64,000 bases of DNA from Martinezella dioscoreae (GCF_009176305.1 NZ_BLAJ01000007.1:171654-235653); one strand, 5' to 3'. Shown: positions 33,930 to 42,988, numbered from the stretch's first letter. The notes: generated from the letters alone by a model not told the origin. Translations and numbers: made by a program.

Positions 33930-34826
33930 ATGAAGTTCAGCCTCGATCATCTGCCGGAACGCAAACGCTTGGAATTGTCGCGAATTGTCGAGATCGTGCA
34001 TGAAGAATTCGAGGATGCGCTGAAAGAAGGTACCGCCGATTTCAAGAAGAAGGGCCGCATCCTCAAGATCATTCTTTTCGGCTCCTATGCTCGTGGCGAT
34101 TGGGTCGATGAAGAGAACATCGGCAAAGGCTATAAGTCCGACTACGATCTGCTGGTAATCGTCAACAATCGCAAGCTTACCAACTTCGGCTCATACTGGC
34201 GCAAGGCGGCCGACCGCTTTCCCCGCATCGTCAAGCCGCCAGTCAGCCTCAACGTGCATTCGCTTCGCGAGGTCAACACAGCACTGAAACTCGGCAATTA
34301 TTTCTTCAGCGAAATCCGTCGCGACGGCATCGTTCTCTATGAACTCGACGACGAGGAACTTGCCGAACCAAAATCGCTCACGCCGGCGGAGGAATATCGC
34401 GTTAGTCAACAGCATTTTAAGAGATTTCAAAGGGCAAAAAAATTTCTCAAAGGCGTTCGATTTTACGCAAGCGAGGGCGACATGGACGAAGCAGCATTCC
34501 TGCTCCATCAAGCGATTGAACAGGCCTATTCGACCCTGCTGCTGACATTGACGAATTATAGCCCTGCCTCACACAACCTCAACCATTTAAGGACACTTGC
34601 GGAAGGTCGTGATCGGCGGCTTGCTGAGATCTGGCCACAAGATCGGCAGCGCTATACTGCCTGGTTCAACATCATCAATCACGCCTACGTGAAAGCCCGA
34701 TATTCCGAGCATTTCAAGATCACCGAAGAAGCGCTTGTCTGGCTTGGCGAACGTACGGACGCACTGCAGCAATTGGTAAAAGCGATTTGTGAAGAGCATA
34801 TCGAAAAGCTGCGGCAAAAGCTCTAA
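33930..34826 (+). CDS. Fused nucleotidyltransferase-HEPN protein (MNT-HEPN type)
   Basis: 298 residues. The N-terminal domain is a minimal nucleotidyltransferase: GSYARGDW (51-58) and the catalytic acid pair in SDYDLLVIV (Asp71 and Asp73). The C-terminal half (about 145-295) is a HEPN domain with HLLHQAIEQAY-like helices and YVKARYSEHFKIT, which contains the R-x-x-x-H residues. Split MNT and HEPN genes form toxin-antitoxin pairs in which the MNT enzyme nucleotidylates the HEPN toxin; here both are in one protein. The ATG follows TCTCC and has no strong ribosome site. The start is supported by MKFSLDHLPERKRLEL. There is no partner gene next to it. Confidence 0.9.
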   Translation: MKFSLDHLPERKRLELSRIVEIVHEEFEDALKEGTADFKKKGRILKIILFGSYARGDWVDEENIGKGYKSDYDLLVIVNNRKLTNFGSYWRKAADRFPRIVKPPVSLNVHSLREVNTALKLGNYFFSEIRRDGIVLYELDDEELAEPKSLTPAEEYRVSQQHFKRFQRAKKFLKGVRFYASEGDMDEAAFLLHQAIEQAYSTLLLTLTNYSPASHNLNHLRTLAEGRDRRLAEIWPQDRQRYTAWFNIINHAYVKARYSEHFKITEEALVWLGERTDALQQLVKAICEEHIEKLRQKL

Positions 34827-35059
34827 GCCCTGTTGTCAATCGCTTATCGGCGTTCTTTGCTCCGTCCGCCACGTCGCGATCTGTCTCCAGACACTTGGCA
34901 CTTATCGGATCGTCATACGCTGCTGCTCCACTTCGGAAACTCCCCTCTATCCGCACTCTCTTCGCTTAGCGTCAGCCGATACCCGAGCGGTGGGGCGTTA
35001 CCGAGAAGTACAAAGATTATCGGTTCTGCCCCACCAGTTGTGACTACAGCAAACCTAGA

Positions 35060-35350
35060 CTAATGCAGTTTTCCACCTGGATTTACGGAGTCTTCGCTAC
35101 TCGAAAGACGCGCCTCCCCAGGTTCGCCGGCACTTAGTAGGCAAAAAACCTGAAACCAGAAATGGGCGTCGGTAGCCCGCCCATCTACCTTTGCGCCTAA
35201 AGCGCACCAAGCCACAGCAAGCGTGGCACCGGGACCGTAGGCTGCCTTGGCGGCTAAAACCGCGGCTGCCATGTCCGTGCCGGACCAAATAGAGATATCA
35301 TCATCCCAGGGCGACGCCTGGCGAAATTTTGATGTATTCGCAAAAGTCAT
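35060..35350 (-). CDS. Small hypothetical protein
   Basis: 96-residue frame with a good ribosome binding site (GGGAG, 10 bases before ATG). The middle is Ala-rich and hydrophobic (AAAVLAAKAAYGPGATLAVAW), with a Trp/Phe-rich stretch (HFWFQVFCLLSAG) and an acidic tail (ARLSSSEDSV). Codon use looks coding and the composition is not typical of antisense frames. I do not recognise a family. It lies between the nucleotidyltransferase-HEPN gene and the second RctA-like regulator, on the opposite strand. Confidence 0.5.
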   Translation of the reverse strand: MTFANTSKFRQASPWDDDISIWSGTDMAAAVLAAKAAYGPGATLAVAWCALGAKVDGRATDAHFWFQVFCLLSAGEPGEARLSSSEDSVNPGGKLH

Positions 35351-35534
35351 AGGAAGCTCTCCCGTGAATGTCCGGCACGGGACGAAATTTGGCCGGACTT
35401 TGTTCTCACAAGTGAGTCACGACCGCGGATGCCGCATATGTCGTGTGATCCCTGGCCACTTCCTACTTTATCTCAACGTACACCAACCGTGAATCTTGGG
35501 CGAGCCAACCGAATTCGCTCGCGAGCGCCTCCTT

Positions 35535-35550
35535 TTTTGATGCAACAAAA
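35535..35550. promoter_or_regulatory. Operator-like site, TTTTGATGCAACAAAA
   Basis: Differs from the GntR palindrome TTTTGTTGCAACAAAA by one base. It lies about 205 bp upstream of the second response-regulator-like gene. Together with the site at 35663 it suggests control by the same regulator as the metabolic island, 6 kb away. Confidence 0.5.
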
Positions 35551-35662
35551 TTGTGATCGAACAAATATCATTTTCCCTCTTTACGTGCAATGCACATTTA
35601 TGACAGGTAAATTACTGCGATTTTCGGAAGAAGCAGAAAATATCGCAATTCTTGCGGGTATT

Positions 35663-35678
35663 TTTTGTTGCGTCAAAA
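35663..35678. promoter_or_regulatory. Operator-like site, TTTTGTTGCGTCAAAA
   Basis: Two mismatches from the GntR palindrome, both in the right half. It lies about 77 bp before the regulator start codon, in a plausible promoter position. Confidence 0.45.
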
Positions 35679-35755
35679 TGTTCGAAGGTTATGCAGAGTC
35701 TCCGACCCTCTCATCTTCTGCGTGCTGCCGCCCACTGATCGAAAGGTTATCATCA

Positions 35756-36478
35756 ATGAAGCCACTCATCCTCATTTGCTCCACGGATTACGAATTCTAC
35801 CTTCTGCTCGCTCAGATCCTCAACATGAGAGGTTTTGAAGCTTCACTGGTGGAAGGAGCGGAGGAGGCTCTCGCTAGCATCAAATCCGATGACTTGGTGG
35901 CCGTGATAATAGACTATCATAGCGATGCCTTCCGCATCGGTGATCTCGTCAGCCAGATCAGAGAGACACTGGCCGATACAGCGCTGCCGATCGCGGTCTT
36001 CGTGAGAGCAGGCAATCAACAACTTTATCTCGAAGTGCTCAAAACCGGCGTGAGCGAAATTTTCATACGCCCGTTCAACCCAGAGCGTTTTCTATCTTAT
36101 CTCTCAGATTTATCGCCAGACGACAACGCAAGATCTCGCACGGAAAAAGCTTCCGGCAATTCGCTTATTTATGCGGAAATCACGATGCAACTCGATAGAA
36201 GGCGCGTCGAGTGCAACGGCATGGATGTCCAACTCAGTCCGATCGAATTTCGCCTTCTCCAGCATTTTCTACAAAAACCAGGCTACGTTTTCAGCCGCGA
36301 CGATCTCATCGAGGCTGCATGGCCGCGAGGTACCTTTGTGGAGCCCCGCACCGTCGACGTTCATGTCGGGCGCCTCCGGCGGACCATGCGAGCTGCGCTA
36401 GGTCGCGATGTTATCCGCACGGTGCGAGCTACCGGTTATGCGCTGGATGAGCGTCAGTGGGCAGATAGGGCTTCGTAG
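35756..36478 (+). CDS. Second RctA-like response-regulator-type regulator
   Basis: 240 residues with a receiver-like domain (about 1-120) and an OmpR/PhoB winged helix (about 140-235) containing SPIEFRLLQHFL, DDLIEAAWPRG, TVDVHVGRLRRTM and VIRTVRATGYAL. As in the regulator at 23719, the receiver looks non-canonical: the acidic pair is replaced (CSTDYEF) and the conserved Lys is Arg105 (FIRPFNPE), while Asp53 (IIDY) remains. The two regulators are clearly paralogous. ATG at 35756 has AAAGG upstream; a longer frame reaches 35429 but crosses the operator-like sites. It may be an antirepressor or a second repressor of transfer. The next gene, an oxoamine synthase, is 250 bp downstream. Confidence 0.85.
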   Translation: MKPLILICSTDYEFYLLLAQILNMRGFEASLVEGAEEALASIKSDDLVAVIIDYHSDAFRIGDLVSQIRETLADTALPIAVFVRAGNQQLYLEVLKTGVSEIFIRPFNPERFLSYLSDLSPDDNARSRTEKASGNSLIYAEITMQLDRRRVECNGMDVQLSPIEFRLLQHFLQKPGYVFSRDDLIEAAWPRGTFVEPRTVDVHVGRLRRTMRAALGRDVIRTVRATGYALDERQWADRAS

Positions 36479-36729
36479 GGCACCGAGATTGCGGAGAGAC
36501 TCCGTTGAGCATCAATTTGACGTTCCGCCTGTTGTGTTTCTCAAGCCTCTCGCGTTCGAAACATTGGCGTCACAGAACCTTCAAACAATATTACCGGAAC
36601 GATCGTTGTTCGCGGACCCATTCCACGGCAATAAAATAGCATCGCATCCTCAGTGAGATGCGATGTGCTGCAGCAGATATCCATCTTCTGCGGTATCATT
36701 GTTCCACTACCAACAATTTGGATGTTCCC

Positions 36730-37989
36730 ATGAGCGATGATCATCATCCGCCCACCGCTAACGCTGTGTCGCGACCCTACCGCAATACACACAGCGTGAT
36801 TGTTTCCGCCGACCAAAACCTTGCTGCGGCCGAGCAGGAGGGGGTCATGGCGCTATACGTCGATCCGGATAAGGATCGCTCCGTCATGCTGCCCACGGCG
36901 CCTCGGAAGAGACAAGTGACTGACTTCGTTCGCTGCTCTTATCTCGGCCTCGACAATCATCCGCTCATCCTTGAAGGCGCAATAGACGCGGTGCAGCGAT
37001 GCAAGGCGCTCCATTGGTCCTGCGCAAGAACGAGACTTAATTTCAGCCTGCTAGGCGAACTGGAAGAAGCGCTCTCTGACTTGTTTGCTGCACGGGTTAT
37101 AACCTACACGACCGTCCTCGCCGCCAATATGGGAGCCCTACCGCTCCTCGCCTCCGGATACCTCACTGACAACAAAAGACCGGTGGTCGTTTTCGACCGG
37201 TTAGCCCATGCGACGATTGCGTTTCACAAGCCGGTCGTCGCCAATGAAACACCGGTCGAAACGATTGCTCATAACGACCTGAACGCACTGGAGGATATTT
37301 GCCGGCGCAACGATCGCGTAGCCTATGTATGCGATGGCGTTTATTCCATGGGCGGTAGCGCGCCGATTGCGGACCTTCTAGCACTCCAGGATCGGTACGG
37401 CCTATTTCTTTATATCGACGATGCCCATGGCATTTCCTTGTTCGGGAAGTCTGGGGAGGGCTTTGTACGATCCCAGGTCGGCGCAGCCCTTGGCGAGCGT
37501 ACAATCATTGCTGCATCGCTCGGCAAAGGCTTTGGAGCATCGGGTGGCTTGCTGATGCTCGGCACTCCTCGGCAGGAGGAATTGTTCCGGCGCTTCTCGA
37601 TCGCTTACGCCTTTTCCGCGTCGCTTAATTTAGCGGCAATCGGCGCTGCCATGGCGTCCCAGACGCTGCACCGCACCGATGAGCTCAAGTTGCGCCAGGA
37701 TGCGCTTGCGGATCGGTTAGCTGTTTTCGACAGGATGGTTGTCAGCGAGCAAGCCGGCTCAAAGCTACCAATCCGCACCATAGAGTTCGGCGATGAAAGA
37801 CAATCCATTCGTGCGGCTGCCCATATTCTCAACAAAGGTTTCTACACCTCGGCGATCTTCTTTCCCACGGTCGCAAAGGGCAAGGCTGGCTTGCGGGTCT
37901 GCCCTACCGCCAGCCACGGCATTTGGGAGATTGAGGGGTTGGGACGTGCGATCAACGAGGCGTTCGCCGAACGAGGAACAGATCCATGA
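36730..37989 (+). CDS. PLP-dependent oxoamine synthase-like enzyme (AONS/CqsA group)
   Basis: 419 residues of the alpha-oxoamine synthase family: RCSYLGLDNHPLIL at the N-terminal end, AHATIAFHKP and DGVYSMGGSAPIADL, YIDDAHGISLFGK (PLP-binding Asp and His), and the Schiff-base lysine in ASLGKGFGASGG. Members condense an amino acid with an acyl-CoA: BioF, KBL, HemA, serine palmitoyltransferase and the CAI-1 autoinducer synthase CqsA. The ACC motif positions and length (CqsA about 390-400) do not decide between them. ATG at 36730 starts at MSDDHHPP; an earlier frame from 36658 is less likely. It overlaps the next frame by ATGA. Its place between a transfer regulator and traG raises a signalling role as a hypothesis. 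Confidence 0.75.
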   Translation: MSDDHHPPTANAVSRPYRNTHSVIVSADQNLAAAEQEGVMALYVDPDKDRSVMLPTAPRKRQVTDFVRCSYLGLDNHPLILEGAIDAVQRCKALHWSCARTRLNFSLLGELEEALSDLFAARVITYTTVLAANMGALPLLASGYLTDNKRPVVVFDRLAHATIAFHKPVVANETPVETIAHNDLNALEDICRRNDRVAYVCDGVYSMGGSAPIADLLALQDRYGLFLYIDDAHGISLFGKSGEGFVRSQVGAALGERTIIAASLGKGFGASGGLLMLGTPRQEELFRRFSIAYAFSASLNLAAIGAAMASQTLHRTDELKLRQDALADRLAVFDRMVVSEQAGSKLPIRTIEFGDERQSIRAAAHILNKGFYTSAIFFPTVAKGKAGLRVCPTASHGIWEIEGLGRAINEAFAERGTDP

Positions 37990-38518
37990 CTGACTCCATC
38001 AGCACCATTCTAAACGAAGCGCCGGAAATTAGCCGCAACGCCAACTTAAAGGCCACGGGATCGATATGTTGGAATATATCGCCGAAACCTACGTCACCTT
38101 ACCGGATTCCGATATATGGCTTGAGCAGATTTGCGGACACGCTGCCGAGCTATGCCCTTTCATAATCCCCAACGGGCGAGAAAAATGGTTCGACTGCGCG
38201 CAAGGACACCAAATTATCAGCACTGCGGATATTATTGCTGAGAAGGCTTGCCCGCAGATTCGGGATGATAGCCGATCTGCGGCCACCGAAAGAGCCAGCA
38301 GGTTTCTGAACTTTGGCGACGGCTGCGCCATCATTCGGTCAACCAACGATGGTTTATTTGTTCGCATTTCTGCCCGGAACCTCGTCATTTTCTACGCAAT
38401 TCGAACTCTTTTAGAGGGTAGCCTCTTGAAACTCGCGGCGATCTCCAACGACGCAATCGAGTGGTTTCCTGGAGGTTCTGAACCAGCTCACTTGCCGTCA
38501 CGCGGTAGGGAGCATTAG
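37986..38518 (+). pseudogene. DUF2218-like protein, apparently frameshifted near its start
   Basis: ATG at 37986 overlaps the previous stop (ATGA) and opens MTDSISTILNEAPEIS, but that frame stops at about 38162. The frame from ATG 38066 (150 residues) continues with YIAETYVTLPDSDIWLEQIC, then GDGCAIIRSTNDGLFVRIS and ends near 38518, resembling DUF2218 proteins in its two halves. The two frames differ by one base, so either a base was lost between about 38040 and 38066 or translation starts at 38066 with AAAGG at 13 bases. If intact it is a roughly 175-residue protein. DUF2218 function is unknown. Confidence 0.55.
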
Positions 38519-38700
38519 TCCAGGGATATCGGTTGGAGATTGGCAATTTGATAGGTGCCATTGCGGCCCTTGATGTTGCTCGCCGCCTCGTCCCCGTCGG
38601 CGCGAACCAGCTGTATCAACTCCGTCAACACCGCCTCGCAATGTTGCTCGCTTAGCGCACTGCCCGGCCGCAGAGCAGAAGATTTGAACAACGCAGACAC
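38515..38700 (-). CDS. Small hypothetical protein upstream of traG
   Basis: 61-residue frame converging with the DUF2218-like gene and divergent from traG. Start GTG has AGGA 10 bases before it. The product is helical (SEQHCEAVLTELIQLVRADG) with a polar tail. No family recognised. Because it is divergent from traG it may be a local regulator or antitoxin-like protein, but that is a guess. Confidence 0.4.
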   Translation of the reverse strand: MSALFKSSALRPGSALSEQHCEAVLTELIQLVRADGDEAASNIKGRNGTYQIANLQPISLD

Positions 38701-38805
38701 CCGAGCCGGTCCTGCGCAGTGAGCAGATCATCAGCAGATTAGAAGGACGGTGTTCAAAAATGCCTTACGCGAATGAAAAACACTACCGCCCAAGAAGGCC
38801 TATTG

Positions 38806-40719
38806 ATGGCGCTGAAGAACAAAATTCATCCGAGCTTGCTTCTCATGCTGGTGCCGATCATAGTGACAACGCTGACACTCTGTATCACTAAATGGCAGTG
38901 GCAGGATTTGGCGATCGGCATGCCAGCACGAATCGCCTATTGGTTCTTGCGAGTGGGTCCTCTTCCAGATCTCGTTCTCGGACCTATAGCCTCACTTGTG
39001 ACGGTTTCGGCGTTGCCGCTACATCGTCGCCGGCCGATCGCTTTTGTGAGCCTTCTTTGCTTTTTATGTGTGGCAGGCTTTTACGTCCTGAGGGAATATG
39101 GCCGTCTAGTTCCATGGGTGGAGAATGGCGTCGTCATGTGGAGCGAGGCTCTCAGTTATCTCGACGCCTTTGCGGTTGCCGGGACCATTCTCGGATTTGG
39201 TATCGTCGCGATCTCCGCGCGCATCTCGATCGTCGTTTCCGATCCGATCAAGCGCGCCAAGCACGGCATTTTCGGCGATGCCGATTGGCTGCCCATGCCG
39301 GAAGTGGCTAAGCTCTTCCCCTCGGATGGGGAGATCGTCATCGGTGAACGCTACCGCGTCGACCGTGACCACGTGCATAAGTTGCCTTTCGATCCGAACG
39401 ATCACGGGACTTGGGGGCAAGGTGGCAAGGCGCCACTCATGACCTTCAATCAGAATTTCGATTCCACCCATATGTTGTTCTTTGCAGGCTCCGGCGGCTT
39501 CAAGACGACCAGCAACGTCATCCCGACGGCGCTACGCTATAGGGGGCCGCTGATCTGTCTCGATCCATCAACTGAGGTCGCGCCGATAGTTCTCGAACAT
39601 CGCGCCCATGCGCTCGGTCGCGAAGTCATGGTACTCGATCCCGCCAATCCAGTCATGGGTTTCAACGTTCTTGATGGGATCGAGCGATCGACGCGTAAGG
39701 AAGAGGACATTGTTGGTATCGCCCATATGCTTTTGTCGGAGAGCCTACGCTTCGACACCTCGACTGGCTCCTATTTCCAGAACCAGGCGCACAATCTGTT
39801 AACTGGGCTTCTGGCGCATGTGATGCTATCGCCCGATTACGCCGGCCGCCGCAACCTGCGTAGCCTGCGCCTGATCGTTTCCGAGCCAGAACCGTCGGTG
39901 CTTGCCATGCTGCGCGACATCCAGGAAAATTCCGCGTCCGCCTTTATCCGCGAAACGCTCGGCGTCTTCACCAATATGACAGAGCAGACCTTCTCCGGGG
40001 TATATTCGACCGCATCCAAAGATACGCAATGGCTGTCGCTCGACAATTATGCTGCGCTCGTCTGCGGAAATGCATTCAAATCGAGCGACATCGCTTCCGG
40101 TCGGAAGGACGTCTTCCTCAATATCCCTGCATCGATCCTCCGCTCCTATCCGGGCATTGGCCGAGTGATCAGCGGCTCGCTGATCAATGCCATGGTCCGG
40201 GCAGACGGCGACTTCCGCCAGCGAGCGCTCTTCGTGCTCGACGAGGTCGATCTATTGGGTTACATGCGCATTCTTGAAGAAGCGCGCGACCGCGGACGCA
40301 AGTATGGCATCACACTGATGCTGATGTATCAATCCGTCGGCCAGCTCGAGCGTCATTTCGGAAAGGATGGAGCGACCTCCTGGATCGAAGGCTGCGCATT
40401 CACGTCCTACGCCGCGATCAAGGCGCTCGACACGGCTCGCAATGTCTCCGCTCAATGCGGAGACATGACCGTCGAAGTGCAGGGGCGTACGCGCGATATC
40501 GGTTGGAGCAAATCAAATACCGGCGGCCGCAAATCCGAAAGCGTCAGTTTCCAGCGCCGGCCGCTGATCATGCCGCACGAAATCACCCAGTCGATGCGCA
40601 AGGACGAGCAGATCATCATTGTCCAGGGCCATAGCCCAATTCGCTGCGGACGTGCGATCTATTTCCGTCGCAAGGAGATGGATGAGGCGGCAAAGGTCAA
40701 TCGCTTTGCGAAGTTCTAA
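38806..40719 (+). CDS. traG: TraG/VirD4-type coupling protein
   Basis: Inner-membrane ATPase of 637 residues that links the relaxosome to the VirB channel. Two N-terminal transmembrane regions (about 8-27 and 120-142) are followed by the cytoplasmic ATPase domain with Walker A GSGGFKTTS (228-236), PSTEVAPIVLEHR, DEVDLLGYMRIL as Walker B, and the QGHSPIRC end. ATG at 38806 has AAGAAGG at 7 bases; a start at 38773 gives 11 further residues. In Ti plasmids traG follows traC-traD; here the gene is about 34 kb from them, so the DNA-processing module is split. Confidence 0.95.
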   Translation: MALKNKIHPSLLLMLVPIIVTTLTLCITKWQWQDLAIGMPARIAYWFLRVGPLPDLVLGPIASLVTVSALPLHRRRPIAFVSLLCFLCVAGFYVLREYGRLVPWVENGVVMWSEALSYLDAFAVAGTILGFGIVAISARISIVVSDPIKRAKHGIFGDADWLPMPEVAKLFPSDGEIVIGERYRVDRDHVHKLPFDPNDHGTWGQGGKAPLMTFNQNFDSTHMLFFAGSGGFKTTSNVIPTALRYRGPLICLDPSTEVAPIVLEHRAHALGREVMVLDPANPVMGFNVLDGIERSTRKEEDIVGIAHMLLSESLRFDTSTGSYFQNQAHNLLTGLLAHVMLSPDYAGRRNLRSLRLIVSEPEPSVLAMLRDIQENSASAFIRETLGVFTNMTEQTFSGVYSTASKDTQWLSLDNYAALVCGNAFKSSDIASGRKDVFLNIPASILRSYPGIGRVISGSLINAMVRADGDFRQRALFVLDEVDLLGYMRILEEARDRGRKYGITLMLMYQSVGQLERHFGKDGATSWIEGCAFTSYAAIKALDTARNVSAQCGDMTVEVQGRTRDIGWSKSNTGGRKSESVSFQRRPLIMPHEITQSMRKDEQIIIVQGHSPIRCGRAIYFRRKEMDEAAKVNRFAKF

Positions 40720-40829
40720 GCTGGGCGGCAATACTATGACGAATTCTGGCAAGCACGGAAAATTCGACAGCCGGCGCTTGAGGTTGTCTGGCAATTTGGC
40801 AGCAACTTTTGGTCACAAAGCATGATGTT

Positions 40830-41040
40830 TTCGATGGCATATAACAGCAGGGCAATCGCGCCAATACTCAGACCATCCGCGGTATATTTGTCGTGCGTAG
40901 TCGCACCACCTCCGCTTCTACGGTGTCGATCTCCCGGGGTACTGGCGCATGGCGGGTCTTGCGAATGTAACGATAGCTACAGGGTGCGTCGCAAAGGAGG
41001 AGCGAGACTTCGCCAACCTTGGCGCGGTGGCGCTTGCCGC
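40830..41040 (-). pseudogene. Serine recombinase, C-terminal remnant
   Basis: The reverse strand from 41040 down reads GKRHRAKVGEVSLLLCDAP followed by CSYRYIRKTRH and then, after a frameshift, YTADGLSIGAIALLL, a run typical of the recombinase domain of large serine recombinases. The matching N-terminal half is at 42989-43278; an IS66 element sits between them. This is a broken gene. Confidence 0.7.
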
Positions 41041-41087
41041 GTAATCGTTCATTTCGGTGCACGTTTTGTCATTGAGAGTCGTGCCGC

Positions 41088-41336
41088 ATGAAGCGTCCAC
41101 TTAAAGGAGGAGGTCGACGCCAAGTAATTGAGGGTGAGGAAGATTTGCGAAACGGGCGTCAGCGATATGACACGGCGTCGAAAGTGCGCCTTGCCGCGGC
41201 GAGCCTTGAGCCGCGAGTGTCGGTGTCGCGACTTACGTTAGATAATGGGGTCAATGCCAATCTGCTGAGGAAATTGATCAAGCAAGTCAAGGAGGCAGGT
41301 CTTGAGCATCGGCGTTTGTCCCGGTTGCGGCCGTAG
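41088..41336 (+). pseudogene. IS66 TnpA-like fragment
   Basis: An open frame of 82 codons whose middle, RQRYDTASKVRLAAASLEP then VNANLLRKLI, corresponds to the helix-turn-helix accessory protein TnpA of IS66 elements. The beginning and end are divergent, and no intact tnpB follows, so it is unlikely to function. Confidence 0.7.
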
Positions 41337-41359
41337 AATGCAACCTGGCGACGGCGCTG

Positions 41360-42920
41360 GCTACCCTGCATGGGGAAGAGCCTTTGACGAAACCGGAAAG
41401 TACGGGGCGCACTCAAGGCCGAGAAGGAAGCGCTTTTGCAGCGCATGGTCAAACTCGAGGAAGAGCGGCGCTGGCGTGAATGCATCGCTATGCGCCTCGT
41501 AGTCAAAAGTACGTTGAGCGCCTCTTCAATGAGGCCGAACAGATTGCCGGTGAGGATGATGGCGAGGGCTAAGAAGGCTATGTCATCGACCTGCCGGACA
41601 CCGGCCTGCCGTCCGCGCAAAAGCCTGAAGGCAAGAAGCGCGACCGCAGACCCTTGCCGGAAAACCTTCCCCAAGAACGTGTCGAATATTAGCTTTCCGA
41701 CAATCAGAAGGCCAGCCCAGGCTGCCATTGCCAGACGCATCGTACGGGTGAAGCCGTCACCGAGCAGCTTCATGTCGAGGTGAACGCCAAGGTCCTGCAG
41801 AATGTCCGGTTCAAGTATGCATGCCGGAATTGCGAACGGGCCGGCGTCAACACGCCGGTCATCATTGCCACAATGCCTGCACAGCCCTTGCCTAGCAGCA
41901 TTGCCACGGCTTCGACGCCGGCCTTCGCCTCGTTCATAAATATGTCGACGGCACACCGTTCTATCGCGTGAGCCAAGTCTTCGAGGGCGCCGGTGTTCCC
42001 GTCAGCCGGGGTGCATTGGGACATTAGGTGATCGGCTCGAGCCAGATGCATCTCTCCCGCATTTATGACGCTGAAGCTGCGGCTTCGATCGCAGCCTCTC
42101 ATCCATGGCGATGAGACGACGGTTCAGGTCCTAAAGCAAAAGGATAGAGAGGCCGCCGACACGTCGTATATGTAGGCCCATCGACACGACGTCGAGAGTG
42201 ACGAGCCAATCGTCCTCTTCGATTATCAGCTGGGCCGCGGCCAAATCCATTCCAAGATCTTCCTTGGCGATTACTGTGGCATACTCATGAGCTACGGCTA
42301 TTCCGCCTGGCGCACTCTGGAGGGGCAACACATATTGGAGGCACGGCCCATTCACGAAAGCGCTTCGTCGACGCCCTCTAGACGAGGAATAAAGATGGCG
42401 GAGCGCCGGAACAGGGGCTCAAGTTCTTTGAACAGCTCTACTGGAGAAAGGCTGGCGAAGGACGAAAAGCCGAATGATGAGGGTGAAACGCAGGTCGACT
42501 GCATTCGCGCTTTCGTCGGCAACACAGCATCCCCATCCTCAATGCCCTCAAGAAATGGCTTGATGACATCGAGCCGAAGGTCTTGCCGGACAGCAAGCTC
42601 GGCGATGCCATCTCCTATACCCTGAACCAATGGGATTATCTGACCCGTTACACCAAAGTCGGCAGAGTGCTGATTGATAACAACCTTCTTGAGCGTGATA
42701 TCAGGATTTTTGCAACGGGCAGAAAATCGTGGCTCCTCAGCGTCACCATGGAAGGTGCCAGGGCCAGCGCCGTCTACAGCATCATGCTGACATGCCGGGC
42801 TTCCGGCGTCGAACCTTGGCCTACTTGCGCCATGTTCTCAGTGAATTGCAGCAGCGCGCCAAAGACGCCGACATCTCTGATCTGCCACTCTTCAATTTTC
42901 CCCAAGCCGCGGTCGCCTGA
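41360..42920 (+). pseudogene. IS66 TnpC transposase pseudogene
   Basis: Pieces of the IS66 transposase appear in successive frames: GKKRDRRPLPENLPQE near 41630, FKYACRNCERAGVNTP near 41820, YVDGTPFYR-like region near 41960, FDYQLGRGQIHSKIFLGDY near 42220, QLDDIEPKVLPDSKLGDAIS-like segment near 42570 and YLRHVLSELQQRAKDADIS near 42830. At least five frame changes and one stop interrupt it, so it cannot encode an active enzyme. Confidence 0.8.
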
Positions 42921-42988
42921 TCAACTTTCCCTTCGAACTCGCGGGATGAAAATCGCCCGCGTCAATGTGCAGGGAAATGAGCGTTTAC

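Larger units (their letters stand above)
41041..42988 (+). mobile_element. Decayed IS66-family element
   Basis: The left end GTAATCGTTCATTTCGGTGC (41041-41060) and the right end, whose reverse complement is GTAAACGCTCATTTCCCTGC, are imperfect inverted repeats of the IS66 type. The flanking octamers CTTGCCGC (41033-41040) and CCTGCCGC (42989-42996) match at 7 of 8 positions, an 8-bp target duplication as IS66 makes. Inside are remains of tnpA and tnpC; tnpB is missing. Multiple frameshifts show it is dead. Confidence 0.85.
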
